DNA of 33,169 nucleotides from Pseudomonadota bacterium (GTDB lineage Bacteria > Pseudomonadota > Alphaproteobacteria > Rhizobiales > Xanthobacteraceae), in the NCBI GenBank assembly GCA_018242205.1, contig JAFECJ010000043.1, positions 1 to 33,169 on the forward strand, read 5' to 3'. This document shows positions 24,196 through 32,778 of this stretch, one piece after another (position 1 is the stretch's first letter; each line of letters begins with the position of its first letter). The notes beneath the pieces were generated by a model, which did not search any database, was not told the DNA's origin, and saw nothing but the letters and a program-made list of their open reading frames with translations. Both the position numbers and the translations under genes were made by a program.

Positions 24196-24882
24196 CATGC
24201 GTCGCGGATCAACGACACAATTTACAAGTTGCTGGTCGAAATCTACCCGAACAAGGATGTCGAGGACTTTGAAATCCAACGTAAGGCCGCCACGGTTTCG
24301 TTCGTCGGCAGCGGTCTTAGCGTCGACATCGTGCCCGTAATTGAAGACCCGAAGCGCGCGGGATACGGCTGGCAGTTTGACCTTCAAGACGAGTCAAAGA
24401 TGGAAACCTGCGCACCGTGCCAGATCAAGTTCGTACGGGACCGGAAGGACAAAGATAAGGACTTCCGCACCTTGGTGCGCCTGCTGAAGAAGTGGCGCAA
24501 CCATGCAGAGCTGAAGCCGCTGAAGTCCGTCATTGTCGAACTAATCGTCGCTTACGACCTCGACACCGAGGGCAATGCCGGAACCATCGAACAGCGGTTT
24601 TGCCGGATCCTCCTCTACATCGCTCAGTCCGGGCTGAAGGAAAAGATTCAGTTTCCGGAAAATATTGCGCCCTTCGGTGAATTCACCGACCCGGTCGTCA
24701 TCATCGACCCGGTCTACAGCCTGAATAACGTTGCAAGCCGTATTACCGAAGCTGAACGCATCGATATCGTCGCCGCTGCTCAAGGAGCTTGGGAGGCCGC
24801 ACATTTTGCCTCAGCCGAGGATGACAATGAGGTGTGGAAGGAATGGTTCGGACCCCGTTTCAGGATCGAGGAAGCAGCATGA
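24196..24882 (+). pseudogene. CD-NTase (CBASS cyclase), N-terminal half missing
   Basis: C-terminal two thirds of a CD-NTase that makes cyclic oligonucleotide alarms in CBASS anti-phage systems. RINDTIYKLLVEIYP begins the conserved part. SFVGSGLSVDIVPVIED carries the third catalytic Asp, and FRTLVRLLKKWRNHAELKPL, KSVIVELIVAYDL and EWFGPRFRIEEAA complete the OAS-like helical core. The GS...D-x-D motif with the first two metal-binding Asp residues should precede this but is absent; upstream frames show unrelated sequence. A TTG at 24229 can open the frame but cannot restore activity. The stop overlaps the HORMA start as ATGA, the original operon link. Confidence 0.75.
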
Positions 24883-25310
24883 CCCAGACCGCCAGTGCAA
24901 GTAAGACCTATTCCTACAGCGTCGCCGATGTCGAAACCGTGGCGCGGCGCTTCACTGCCGATCTTCTGATGATGGCACAAAGTTCTGGCGCGATCACCGA
25001 AGAGACGGCGCGTAACTATGCACACGACGTCGAGGCTTTGGCGAAAAAGGGCTTCTTGAAGCAAGTTGACCTCACGCTGCTTAGCGGGTCGGTGGAAGTG
25101 CGTGCAACGCGATATACGGTCAACACCGAATCCGGCGCGCTTACGATGAGCCGCCCGGGCGGCGTTATGTGGCCCCGCGTCGCAAACGCTCACCTGCGAA
25201 TCGTCCTTATTTATACCGCCAACTATACCGCTGACGAAAAAGAGGCGATGCGCGGCAAGCTCAAGATCGGCTGGGTGCCTTCGGCAGCGCGAAGTGTTTA
25301 TCTCAATTGA
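24879..25310 (+). pseudogene. Bacterial HORMA protein of type III CBASS, C-terminus lost
   Basis: A HORMA-fold sensor (Cap7-like) that in type III CBASS binds and activates the CD-NTase. Residues 10-135 carry the family pattern: YSYSVADVETVARRFTADLL, EETARNYAHDVEALAKKGFL, VDLTLLSGSVEVRATRYTVN, MSRPGGVMWPRVANAHLRIV and LKIGWVPS. Full-length relatives continue with about 30 more residues forming the closing strap of the fold; here residue 136 onward is foreign and a stop comes at 143. The break is at about 25284. No TRIP13-type remover (Cap6) or effector follows. Confidence 0.75.
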
Positions 25311-25878
25311 TGTGGAGACCTCTGGACCGATACCGGGTGAATTCAGCCTTCTTTCGATAGGTGCCTGTCACGTAGACGACGAGGCTTTGGTATTTTCTTG
25401 CGAGTTACAGCCAATCAATAATAACGCCGATCCGAAGGCTCTGGAGGTTAGCGGCCTCTCGCTCGACACTCTATCTCGCACTGGACGCCCACCTAAAGAA
25501 GCGATGGTTGAATTTGCAGCTTGGATTCGAGAGACCATCGGAGACGACGCAACTCCCATTTTCATTGGCTTTAATGCGCCATTTGATTGGTCATTCATAA
25601 ATTACTATTTCCACAAGTTTACCGGCACAAATCCTTTTGGCTTCTCGGCTCTAGATATTAAGGCGTATTACATGGGCGCAACGGGGGGCAGCTGGAAAGA
25701 AACTCGTTCGAGTGCGATCGAGTCCGATCTAAAGCCTAAGAAAAGGCCCGACCACGATGCCTTGCATGATGCTCAATATCCGCTGCGGCTCTCAGGATTT
25801 CGTCCAGTGGGACTCGGCCTATGGGCAGGTAGAACATCAAGCGAATGTATTTGCGGCAAATCTATTGATGCCTCTTGA
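25294..25878 (+). pseudogene. DEDDh 3'-5' exonuclease, 3' end replaced
   Basis: DnaQ/RNase T-like exonuclease. ExoI SIDVETSG gives Asp6 and Glu8, ExoII FIGFNAPFDWSFINYYF gives Asp98, and ExoIII HDALHDA gives His154 and Asp159, so all five DEDDh residues are present. After about residue 161 (nt 25776) the frame enters ImmA/IrrE sequence out of frame and ends at 194 with a Cys-rich foreign tail. The start is a GTG at 25294 with no clear ribosome site, right at the HORMA break, so a few N-terminal residues may also be lost. Confidence 0.7.
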
Positions 25879-26310
25879 TGATTTCCGCCGTCAGATCGCC
25901 CCGTCCGCAAAAATAGACCTCGATCTTGTTGCTCACTGTTTGATCGTTATCGAGTATCGCTAATAGCGGCTACACTTAGGTGGTTATCGTATACGGAAAA
26001 GTGGGCTGTCCTTGTTGTCTCCCGCGACGGATACATCCTTTGGGCTCGCTCCAGTGAGCGTGCCTTGAAGACCGGCGCATATTTCCGCACGTCAGCTGGT
26101 CCAATTGCAATCCCGGAGACCGCTTTGGCGGCACAGCTAACTACCGGCGAGGCAAAAGCAGCGAAAGAGCACGGACCGGTGGTGTGGTTTAAAGAGCCCT
26201 GCACCGAAATGACCGTTCTTTCTGAACAATACGACTTCGCAATTTCGCTTCTTCTACTTCCTAATGATTCGCCGCCCTTCGTTTATGGTTCGGACGATGA
26301 GCCGAAGTAG
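25788..26310 (+). pseudogene. ImmA/IrrE-type metallopeptidase remnant, frameshifted
   Basis: Two consecutive frames give one recognisable protein tail. The first reads WDSAYGQVEHQANVFAANLL then MPLDDFRRQIAP and HC, and after a one-base slip in the TTT run at 25939-25941 the second reads DRYRVSLIAATLRWLSYTEK, then VVSRDGYILWARSSE. Adding one T restores HCFDRYRVSL, so a single deletion explains the break. The zinc-binding HExxH part lies upstream of the surviving piece and is missing, replaced by the exonuclease. The tail runs to the stop at 26310, where it meets the OLD-family fragment. Such peptidases often accompany antitoxin-like or phage-repressor genes. Confidence 0.65.
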
Positions 26311-27173
26311 AAAAGCGATTGCTGGCCATCGCTCAACACATCGAGGCCGCGCTCGATTTTCGTCGTCCCATGTTGAAACATGACTTGGATGTGTGCGACC
26401 ACCTCTTCGAATCGTTTACTGACGAGGGAAAGGTTCGGATCGGCATCCGTATCTTCGCTATTCAATTCTTTCCAGCGCACGCTTAGCGCCTTACTTATGG
26501 CGCCGATAGCAGCTTCACCGCCGAATGCGTCGGAGAGCCTCTTTGTCGCGTCATCAACTGCCTTGCGTGTCCCTTTTGACCATTCGATTGCTTTTATGAG
26601 GCGCGCCGCCAAAGCGCCCGTGGTCGCGCGAATTTGCGCAGCGGCGTCACGTGAGGCAGGCGTGTAGTAAAACTGAATCAGACCCCGGTCGGCCGGTGAC
26701 ACAGCATGCTTGTCGTTCTGTTCTACCTTTTCATTGAGATGATCGACCCAGAACAGTTCTTGAGTCACCTCGCCTTCCGCAGTGTTGTCGTCCTGCCAGC
26801 GAGCTTCCAGCCGCATCCGGCACATGGGCATCTTTTTCGGCCCTTCGAGTTGCTGATGCCGGAATGTCGGCGCGACGCTTTCAGCGGTGGCCGACCCATC
26901 TTTTAGTTCAGGCAGCGAGACGACCACATCGATGAAAAGATCGCGCGTCGTGCGATCTTCGGGCGCGACGTCCTTCGGCAAGTGAAAGTCGGATCGATGC
27001 AGCGTCCGTTGCGCTCGTGTCACGCCATACATCTTAGCTAGCGCTTGCAATAGCGCGGTTTTGCCGGAAGCGTTTGGTCCGACGACAGTGGTCAGGTCAT
27101 TTGCGAGTTCGACGCGCTGGGCCGTCGGTCCAAATGATCGGAAGCCTGAGATCATGACCGATTGTATACGCAC
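26283..27173 (-). pseudogene. OLD-family ATPase/nuclease, truncated at signature motif
   Basis: N-terminal 290 or so residues of an ABC-type ATPase of the OLD family, the group that includes phage P2 OLD and GajA of Gabija. It starts VRIQSVMISGFRSFGP with Walker A GPNASGKT at 32-39. A long helical arm region follows, then the ABC signature LSDGQQS at 280-286 and LFYF. The frame turns foreign there (GSSSEP, stop). Walker B, the D-loop and the C-terminal Toprim nuclease domain are missing; class 1 members have about 600 residues or more. GTG 27173 with GGGGGA upstream is the preferred start. The break at about 26305 coincides with the end of the ImmA/IrrE remnant on the opposite strand. Confidence 0.75.
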
Positions 27174-27438
27174 CGATTCCCCCGACCAGTTGAAATGTTC
27201 GTCTTTTGCTCTTTGTCGGCCTTGCAAGTTCCCACGTCAACCGCCGCGCCACTTCAGATAAAACTGCAACCGCCGACAGTCGTCGATTCTGCGCTTGCGT
27301 GGGTCGCTCTCCTCATGGCGGCCATGGCCCCTGATAGCAGTAAGAGAAATGCGCCACAGGTCCAGCTGCGAGACATTTAAATTTCCGACCTACACATCCA
27401 CACGTTCCAGTGAACGCGAAGAATTTATCGATGAACAC

Positions 27439-28638
27439 CTATAGACCGTGAGGGCAAACGATTGCGCGCACACGAAGATGAACGCCACTCGCTTCGACGT
27501 CACGCTCAAGAGCTGTCGGGTTCTGACAGCGCTTTTCTGGATCATAAATCAAACAAATCAATGTCTCCACGCCCGGCACCGTCCGGTATCGATTGGCATC
27601 GATGATCAGTTCGTCCGCCACCTCTTTTTGTCCTAAGTTCGCTCTTGTCATCTTTGCCTCGACAACGATCCGTTCCTTAGGCAGGTAAAAATCGACGCGC
27701 GATGATGATGACGCGTAGCTCGGTGTAACTTCTTCCGGCCTCACGTCATCGAAATGAAGCTTGAGAATAGCATGTAGAAGGTCCTGGACGTCGTATTCGT
27801 CTTTTATTTCAAACGAAGGTCGCTGCCTCTGCCGTATGCGCAAGCGCTCGACAAATAGCGGAAAGCGTCTGCATAGCACGACGATCTGATCCACCGCATT
27901 TTCGGGGGAGATCAGAGTGATACGACCTGAAACACGGCTCACAAGTATCAGGAGCGCGGCAGCCTCGGCCTCGTCATTAATACTCACAGCTTCGGATAGT
28001 AGTCGCTGCAAAAGATCTTGCTCCAGGTCGCCGATAATGGCTCCGGCCGGGAGACCAACAGCAAAGTCGATACAAGCAGCAACGATCACATCGTGCGTCG
28101 GAAGACCACTAAGAGCGACCGTCGACAAACTTACCGTTTGAGCCTTATCGTTGTCCAACATGTACAAGGCAGATAGCGCCGCGAAACGCGATACGCTCGT
28201 CTTGAACTGGCCCTGCGAAAAACCCCGAAGGATTGTCCCGGCAAGCCACTCCCTATGCTCGCGCGGCACTTTATCCGAGCAAAGACCGAAACTAACGCCA
28301 AGAATCTCCACTGGGTTGAAGATGAATGAATTACGGTCGACTGGATAAATCTCCCGCCCGCGAAGGTGCTCGATCTCATCTAACCACAGTTTGACAGTTT
28401 CCTCCGGCGCCAAATCGATGACATAGCCGTATGCCGCGAATATCGGCGTTCTCCGGAGCAGCGTCGCCGATGATTTTTCCACTGGCCGATCAAAGTGACC
28501 TTCAGAGAGCGTAACATCACGCTGCAATATCTTGTAAGCGAGACCAGACGACGCGGTAGGCCAGGCACTAGAAGCCCGCAGAATTCGATTAGCTTCCTCT
28601 CGTACTGCGGCCGTGACGCTGAGAATAACGCCATTCAT
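27439..28638 (-). CDS. Argonaute-associated PD-(D/E)XK nuclease
   Basis: A 399-residue protein translated from an ATG that overlaps the Argonaute stop as ATGA. The first roughly 270 residues are helical and unrecognised. The C-terminal part has EYDVQDLLHAILKLHFDDV, then RVDFYLPKERIVVEAKMTR, giving the PD-(D/E)XK core Asp316, Glu327 and Lys329, and a following conserved-looking helix with DELIIDANRY. Inactive long-B Argonautes are known to be co-encoded with nucleases of this type that act as effectors, and RsAgo has such a neighbour. The frame is open to 28782, but that extension overlaps Argonaute; ATG 28638 is chosen. The gene appears complete. Confidence 0.85.
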   Translation of the reverse strand: MNGVILSVTAAVREEANRILRASSAWPTASSGLAYKILQRDVTLSEGHFDRPVEKSSATLLRRTPIFAAYGYVIDLAPEETVKLWLDEIEHLRGREIYPVDRNSFIFNPVEILGVSFGLCSDKVPREHREWLAGTILRGFSQGQFKTSVSRFAALSALYMLDNDKAQTVSLSTVALSGLPTHDVIVAACIDFAVGLPAGAIIGDLEQDLLQRLLSEAVSINDEAEAAALLILVSRVSGRITLISPENAVDQIVVLCRRFPLFVERLRIRQRQRPSFEIKDEYDVQDLLHAILKLHFDDVRPEEVTPSYASSSSRVDFYLPKERIVVEAKMTRANLGQKEVADELIIDANRYRTVPGVETLICLIYDPEKRCQNPTALERDVEASGVHLRVRAIVCPHGL

Positions 28639-30938
28639 AGGAACCACCGGCTCCATTTCAACTTTACCGACAGCGCCGTGGTCGAGAAATCTGGCACGTC
28701 TTTTAACCGTCCGAGCAACTCTGCAATCCGCTCGGAATAGAAGATCGTAACAGGGGTACGTGCCGGCAACGTTGATCTCCAAGAAAGGCTGGTAAACTTC
28801 AACGTTTGCTCTGCGATGTAGTCGACGTCCTTGAAGGTTGAATCGGGATGCAAACTGATCAGAAGCGGCGCGGGCAGCGGTGAATTAACTCGTTTGATAA
28901 GCTTATGAGAGTTTGTAGCTAGCAACCTCGTCGTCTTACCAATCCGCGCAATAGTACCGCGCATCGGCGCGAATTCACCCTTCATCACGTCGCTATCGCG
29001 CTTAACAGGCTCCCCCTTTTCAGCACGGTCCATAATGATGAAGGGATGATCGTGCGACACCGTCACAAAGGCCATTTGCAAAACCTGCTCAGCACCGATC
29101 TCGCGAACGCACGCGAAAACGATGTTTCCTACGTCCACGCGCTTCAATGGCCGATGCGCGTGAAAGATGACGCGCACTGTGTCACCCGGGCGCCAGTTGT
29201 TGCGCGTCTTCAGCTCGCGAAGCAACGACAGCATAGATTCCCGGACCATTTTTGGGTAATCGGCGTAATTGCTCTCTTTCGATACGTTACCAAGGAGATA
29301 AGTGCCGTCGCCGCTAAAGACGGTCGTGATACCCACAAACCGCTGCCGATCTTCAAAACGGCTGCCAGAAAACTCGGCGAATCCCATTCCGACAACCAAC
29401 TCATCGCTGATCGCCTTATCTTGGTTTACGGTCCACGGCGTCCCATTCAGCTTCGCGTAAACCGAGACCGAAAAATTCTGGAGGGTATACTGCAAAATGC
29501 CCGGCATTTGGGTGACAGTCGTCATGCGTACTTCTTGCGCAGGAATGCCGAGGGTTAATAGTAGAGCTTTCGTTCGGAGATAAGGGTTTTGAAGCCCTTT
29601 CAGGTGAGCGTGCTCCTCGAAGAGAACGACAATCGCGCCCTGTACATCCTCGCCAGCCGATAGCCGATCTTCTATGGCGTTACGGTAAGCCGCCTCTGAA
29701 CCAGCACGGTCGGAGACCTGGACTTGAACAGGACACATAACGAATTCGAGATTTACCAGGCCGAAAATATCTCGAAATCCCTTTGCGAAGCCGCGGTAGT
29801 TAGCACCGAGCCCATCGCGAAACGCACGAAGAAATGTTTCCACCTTCCCTTGCGTGGAAGTTGGAAACACCACGAGCAGTCGTGGCGACTTATTGGCAAA
29901 GGTAGTCCGATCAAAAGGGCCGAACTGCGAAAGCCCCGGCCAAGCAAACGCATTACTCTGAGCACCGGTACGATCAAACACATAGTCAACCGGAGGAGCA
30001 ACGTAGACGGTCTCCGCCGTATCGCTATTGGCGAGCACAATGCGGTCGCCAATCTTCGCATCTTGACCAAGTGCTATCGGAAGCTTTGTCTTGGCGAGCA
30101 GTGCTCCGAGTTTTGTTACCACACCATCGAAGTGCGGACCGAGGAGATAACCAGCCTGCTGATCGTCAAGAGCCGACATCAATGCACGATAACGGGATAG
30201 TCCAAGGATCGTTGTTAGGCATCGAGCAACGCTTTCTTTCGACCCTTCGAGCTTAATTTGATCGGTCTGGATCGACGGTCCTTCGGTGCTCTCCGAAAGA
30301 TGAGTGACATTTCCGTCCACCCGCGAGATTCGGCCGACCAAACGACGTTTTCCCGGCTCGGCTTGCCGACGGACGACGTGCAGCCCAGTAAGATCGACAT
30401 TTGCGCTTTGGAGCTCATTCAGTGGTGCCGAAATATCGAATTGCATTTCGACATTGATGAAGATGCCGAGCTTTGATTGCCCATCAACGGGCTCGAATGT
30501 TTTGGGGCTGAGCACGAAACGTGGTGTGACCGTAAATTGCTCGATGAGCGGATCATCAATGCGGGCCGCGTGGGCCGCAGGTGCGATGAGTTCGGTCCGC
30601 TGTGCAAGAAATGTGAAGGGGCGTTGCCGAATGGGTTGGTATTTGGGCAAAGCGACACCGATGACATCATCGACCCGTGCCCGGAGAAGCCAGCCGTACT
30701 GCGATGCCGGAGCCGTTAGTTGCCGCCCGTCGACGTTGGGACCGCCGGCGCTGAGCCGCAGATGGTAGAGCTTGCCTCCAACCCAATGCACGAACCAAAA
30801 ATCCCGCAGACGCTCGCGCTCCGCTTTCACTTCGGCGGGACTGGGCATGTCGCGGACGACGAGCTCGATCAGATCCGGGGTCTCAACGACGAACCCGTTG
30901 GTGACCAACGGTCGCGATCGCTTGGTTATTTGGGCCAT
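28635..30938 (-). CDS. Long-B prokaryotic Argonaute, RsAgo-like, inactive PIWI
   Basis: Guide-dependent nucleic-acid-binding protein of 767 residues; RsAgo of Rhodobacter sphaeroides has 777 and is similar throughout (for example FVHWVGGKLYHLRLSAGGPN, GLSQFGPFDRTTFANKSPR, LKWSRWFL at the end). RsAgo uses small RNA guides with 5'-U against plasmid-like DNA. The MID pocket residues are in place: Tyr453, Lys457, Gln468, Lys496 and the C-terminal Leu767, each ten positions below the RsAgo numbers I recall. In PIWI the first catalytic Asp is Gly519 (VVGMGFAEFSG), and HAHRPLK stands where a later Asp would be, so it cannot cut and must rely on the coupled nuclease. ATG 30938 is chosen over 31010 from the RsAgo-like N-terminus. 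Confidence 0.95.
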   Translation of the reverse strand: MAQITKRSRPLVTNGFVVETPDLIELVVRDMPSPAEVKAERERLRDFWFVHWVGGKLYHLRLSAGGPNVDGRQLTAPASQYGWLLRARVDDVIGVALPKYQPIRQRPFTFLAQRTELIAPAAHAARIDDPLIEQFTVTPRFVLSPKTFEPVDGQSKLGIFINVEMQFDISAPLNELQSANVDLTGLHVVRRQAEPGKRRLVGRISRVDGNVTHLSESTEGPSIQTDQIKLEGSKESVARCLTTILGLSRYRALMSALDDQQAGYLLGPHFDGVVTKLGALLAKTKLPIALGQDAKIGDRIVLANSDTAETVYVAPPVDYVFDRTGAQSNAFAWPGLSQFGPFDRTTFANKSPRLLVVFPTSTQGKVETFLRAFRDGLGANYRGFAKGFRDIFGLVNLEFVMCPVQVQVSDRAGSEAAYRNAIEDRLSAGEDVQGAIVVLFEEHAHLKGLQNPYLRTKALLLTLGIPAQEVRMTTVTQMPGILQYTLQNFSVSVYAKLNGTPWTVNQDKAISDELVVGMGFAEFSGSRFEDRQRFVGITTVFSGDGTYLLGNVSKESNYADYPKMVRESMLSLLRELKTRNNWRPGDTVRVIFHAHRPLKRVDVGNIVFACVREIGAEQVLQMAFVTVSHDHPFIIMDRAEKGEPVKRDSDVMKGEFAPMRGTIARIGKTTRLLATNSHKLIKRVNSPLPAPLLISLHPDSTFKDVDYIAEQTLKFTSLSWRSTLPARTPVTIFYSERIAELLGRLKDVPDFSTTALSVKLKWSRWFL

Positions 30939-31302
30939 TGGTCTCGCTCTGGAACTCAAAGGCACCAAGCTAGCGACAATCAGTGATGGCGCAAAGCAAC
31001 CGCCTACCACCGGAAGTAAGTCACTGGCAATTATGGCTTTCTTGGCGGGGCGGCTACCCGTCGGGCCGGAACGGCTAAGGGGTTCCTCCCCGAATCATCC
31101 GAAGGCGCATACTGCCTGTACTGGACAAGATCGCGTGGATGGCCCTGTGCCGTATTCGCCCACGCCACTGGAATTTAAGCGCCGTGTGAGGCATCGACAG
31201 CCTCGTTTGCTCGAAATCCCGCCACCGATAACCTTTTGAATAGAAAAACGATTTTCTGACCCATTCATTCTTTCGCTTTCGGGTTTTGGTGCGAATAACC
31301 AA
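30939..31302. other. Intergenic region between Argonaute and ParA-like gene
   Basis: About 360 bases separating two divergent units, so both promoters should be here; no convincing -35/-10 pair was found. Two short hyphenated repeats are visible: AGAAAA-ACGA-TTTTCT at 31242-31257, and a GC-rich CCGTCGGGCCGGAACGG near 31056. No gene is supported. The region also marks the change from defence-type genes to the conjugation-type module. Confidence 0.4.
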
Positions 31303-31330
31303 GAGCTCCTCGCAACAGACACGGGAGCTC
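31303..31330 (+). promoter_or_regulatory. Hairpin covering the ribosome binding site
   Basis: GAGCTCC at 31303-31309 and GGAGCTC at 31324-31330 form a perfect seven-pair stem with a 14-base loop. The second arm contains the GGAG of the ParA-like gene, eight bases before its ATG. Folding would hide the ribosome binding site. Confidence 0.5.
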
Positions 31331-31335
31331 CAATC

Positions 31336-32175
31336 ATGCATGTGGAAAAGAAAACTTCAGGCGCGAATGGGCCGATCGGCCTGGTCGTAACCGCCGACGA
31401 TGGCGGCGTCGGCAAAACGACTCTGGCAGTCCAGGTAGTCACGGGCTTTGTTCTTGCTGGAAAACCGCTCGATCTGTTCCAGATGGATTCCAAAGGAAAA
31501 CTCGCCGCGAAGAGCGGAGAAAAAGTGGTCGATCTGTTGGTCCCGGACCACCGCGAGAACCGCGGCGATGAATTGGTGGCGAGTGATATCATCGTTCCCT
31601 GGTATCGCGCGGTGACTGCAATGCCGGAAAGCGGCCGGTCCACGTTGATCGAGGTCGGCGGCGCGATGGCGGGCTTGTTCCACAGCGCCATCACTGACCT
31701 TGATCTCGACGAGGACATCACCACGCTCAATTTCCAGGTGGTGGTTTTCGTGGTCTGCAAGGCCGGCGAGGATTCGGCCATTCAGTTGTGCCGCGAGCTT
31801 CGGAGGATTGAACGCAACCTGCCGAATGCCCAGCCGGTTATCGTTCTCAACGCCGTAGCCGGTGATCCGATGAAGGCTGCAGCATTCCTGGCCGACGATA
31901 CACGTAAAAGCTTTGCAGCGGCTGTCAAGCGGCACCCGACCATCGAGATGCCCAGAGTGAATCCTCGTAGCATGGCGATCTACGAACGCCTGCACGTGCT
32001 GCCGTCGACGATCGTTTCCTGGCACGTCGACAACTACGCGGAAGCAATTCGGCGTACTGGTGGTCGGCGCGACGAAGCCAAGATCCTGGTGAAGGATATC
32101 GCGGAATGGTCCGCGGTCATGCAGGATGAAATCGGACGCATCCTTCCCTTCCTCGCGGGAGGTCGCGATGGCTGA
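31336..32175 (+). CDS. ParA/MinD-like P-loop ATPase of a mobile element
   Basis: A 279-residue P-loop protein. The Walker A motif is GGVGKTT at 23-29, preceded by ADD rather than the Lys that gives ParA/MinD proteins their deviant Walker A. STLIEVGGAM takes the Walker B place with Glu instead of Asp. Similar stand-alone ATPases occur before coupling-protein and relaxase genes in conjugative elements, where StbB-like members act in plasmid segregation and transfer. The following genes overlap or abut, so this starts an operon. ATG 31336 has GGAG eight bases upstream. Exact role is inferred. Confidence 0.65.
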   Translation: MHVEKKTSGANGPIGLVVTADDGGVGKTTLAVQVVTGFVLAGKPLDLFQMDSKGKLAAKSGEKVVDLLVPDHRENRGDELVASDIIVPWYRAVTAMPESGRSTLIEVGGAMAGLFHSAITDLDLDEDITTLNFQVVVFVVCKAGEDSAIQLCRELRRIERNLPNAQPVIVLNAVAGDPMKAAAFLADDTRKSFAAAVKRHPTIEMPRVNPRSMAIYERLHVLPSTIVSWHVDNYAEAIRRTGGRRDEAKILVKDIAEWSAVMQDEIGRILPFLAGGRDG

Positions 32176-32776
32176 TTTGAGAGCGTGGTTTCGGAAGAAT
32201 GTAACCCATGTGAAGGAAGATGCGGATAAGTCTTCTGTGCAACTGGTACAGCGCCTGAAGCAAATGACGCCGGCGGAATTCCTGCGTCTGCCGCCAAATA
32301 CCTTTGCGTCTCTGACGGCTGCCCAGTATCGGGACATCGTCGCCACGATCGCGCCGGATACCAAGTTGCCGGAGCCGCCGCCATTGGAAGAGCTGCCTGC
32401 GGATATCCGGACTTGGGGCGACTGGTGGCGGGAACGTTCGACTCTCATTCAGTTGAGCATCGTTACAATGGCGATAACGGTAATAGCGGTCGGGATAGCC
32501 ATCGCTGTCCCGACCGCTTGGAAATGGACGGTAAGCCGCATGGAAATCGTGCGGCCGGTATCCACCGCGACATGGCCGGTTTGTGCGCGGCTGAGCGCGT
32601 ACACTGACGGCTGTGTTTATTACCCCAGGCAGAATCTGACTTGGGACTGGGTTGCCCAGCAGCTCGCTATGCCGCCGCAAGAGCTGTACGAGGCCAATCG
32701 ACACCTCCCACCACAGTACATTCCTGTAAACTCGATGCTTGTCGTTTGGCGTCATCGCGGTCGTCTGGAAAATTAA
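32168..32776 (+). CDS. Single-pass membrane protein with LysM-like domain
   Basis: A 202-residue protein beginning inside the last codons of the preceding gene (eight-base overlap). Residues 1-90 are cytoplasmic and charged, with a possible coiled region around KSSVQLVQRLKQ. Residues about 93-115 form one membrane helix (LSIVTMAITVIAVGIAIAV). The C-terminal 144-196 segment (CVYYPRQNLTWDWVAQQLAM, PPQELYEANRHLP, IPVNSMLVVW) has the spacing of a LysM peptidoglycan-binding fold. It is probably a cell-envelope component of a transfer apparatus. The frame is open to 32126, but ATG 32168 fits the overlap. Confidence 0.65.
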   Translation: MADLRAWFRKNVTHVKEDADKSSVQLVQRLKQMTPAEFLRLPPNTFASLTAAQYRDIVATIAPDTKLPEPPPLEELPADIRTWGDWWRERSTLIQLSIVTMAITVIAVGIAIAVPTAWKWTVSRMEIVRPVSTATWPVCARLSAYTDGCVYYPRQNLTWDWVAQQLAMPPQELYEANRHLPPQYIPVNSMLVVWRHRGRLEN

Positions 32777-32778
32777 CA

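Noticed and set aside
27254..27376. Minus-strand 40-codon frame with a signal-peptide-like start (CGAFLLLLSGAMAAM)
   Set aside because: No clear ribosome binding site, no homology I recognise, and short hydrophobic frames arise easily by chance; kept only as a possibility between the OLD fragment and the nuclease gene.
31242..31257. AGAAAA-ACGA-TTTTCT inverted repeat
   Set aside because: Short, AT-rich and without position relative to a promoter; too weak to call an operator or oriT.
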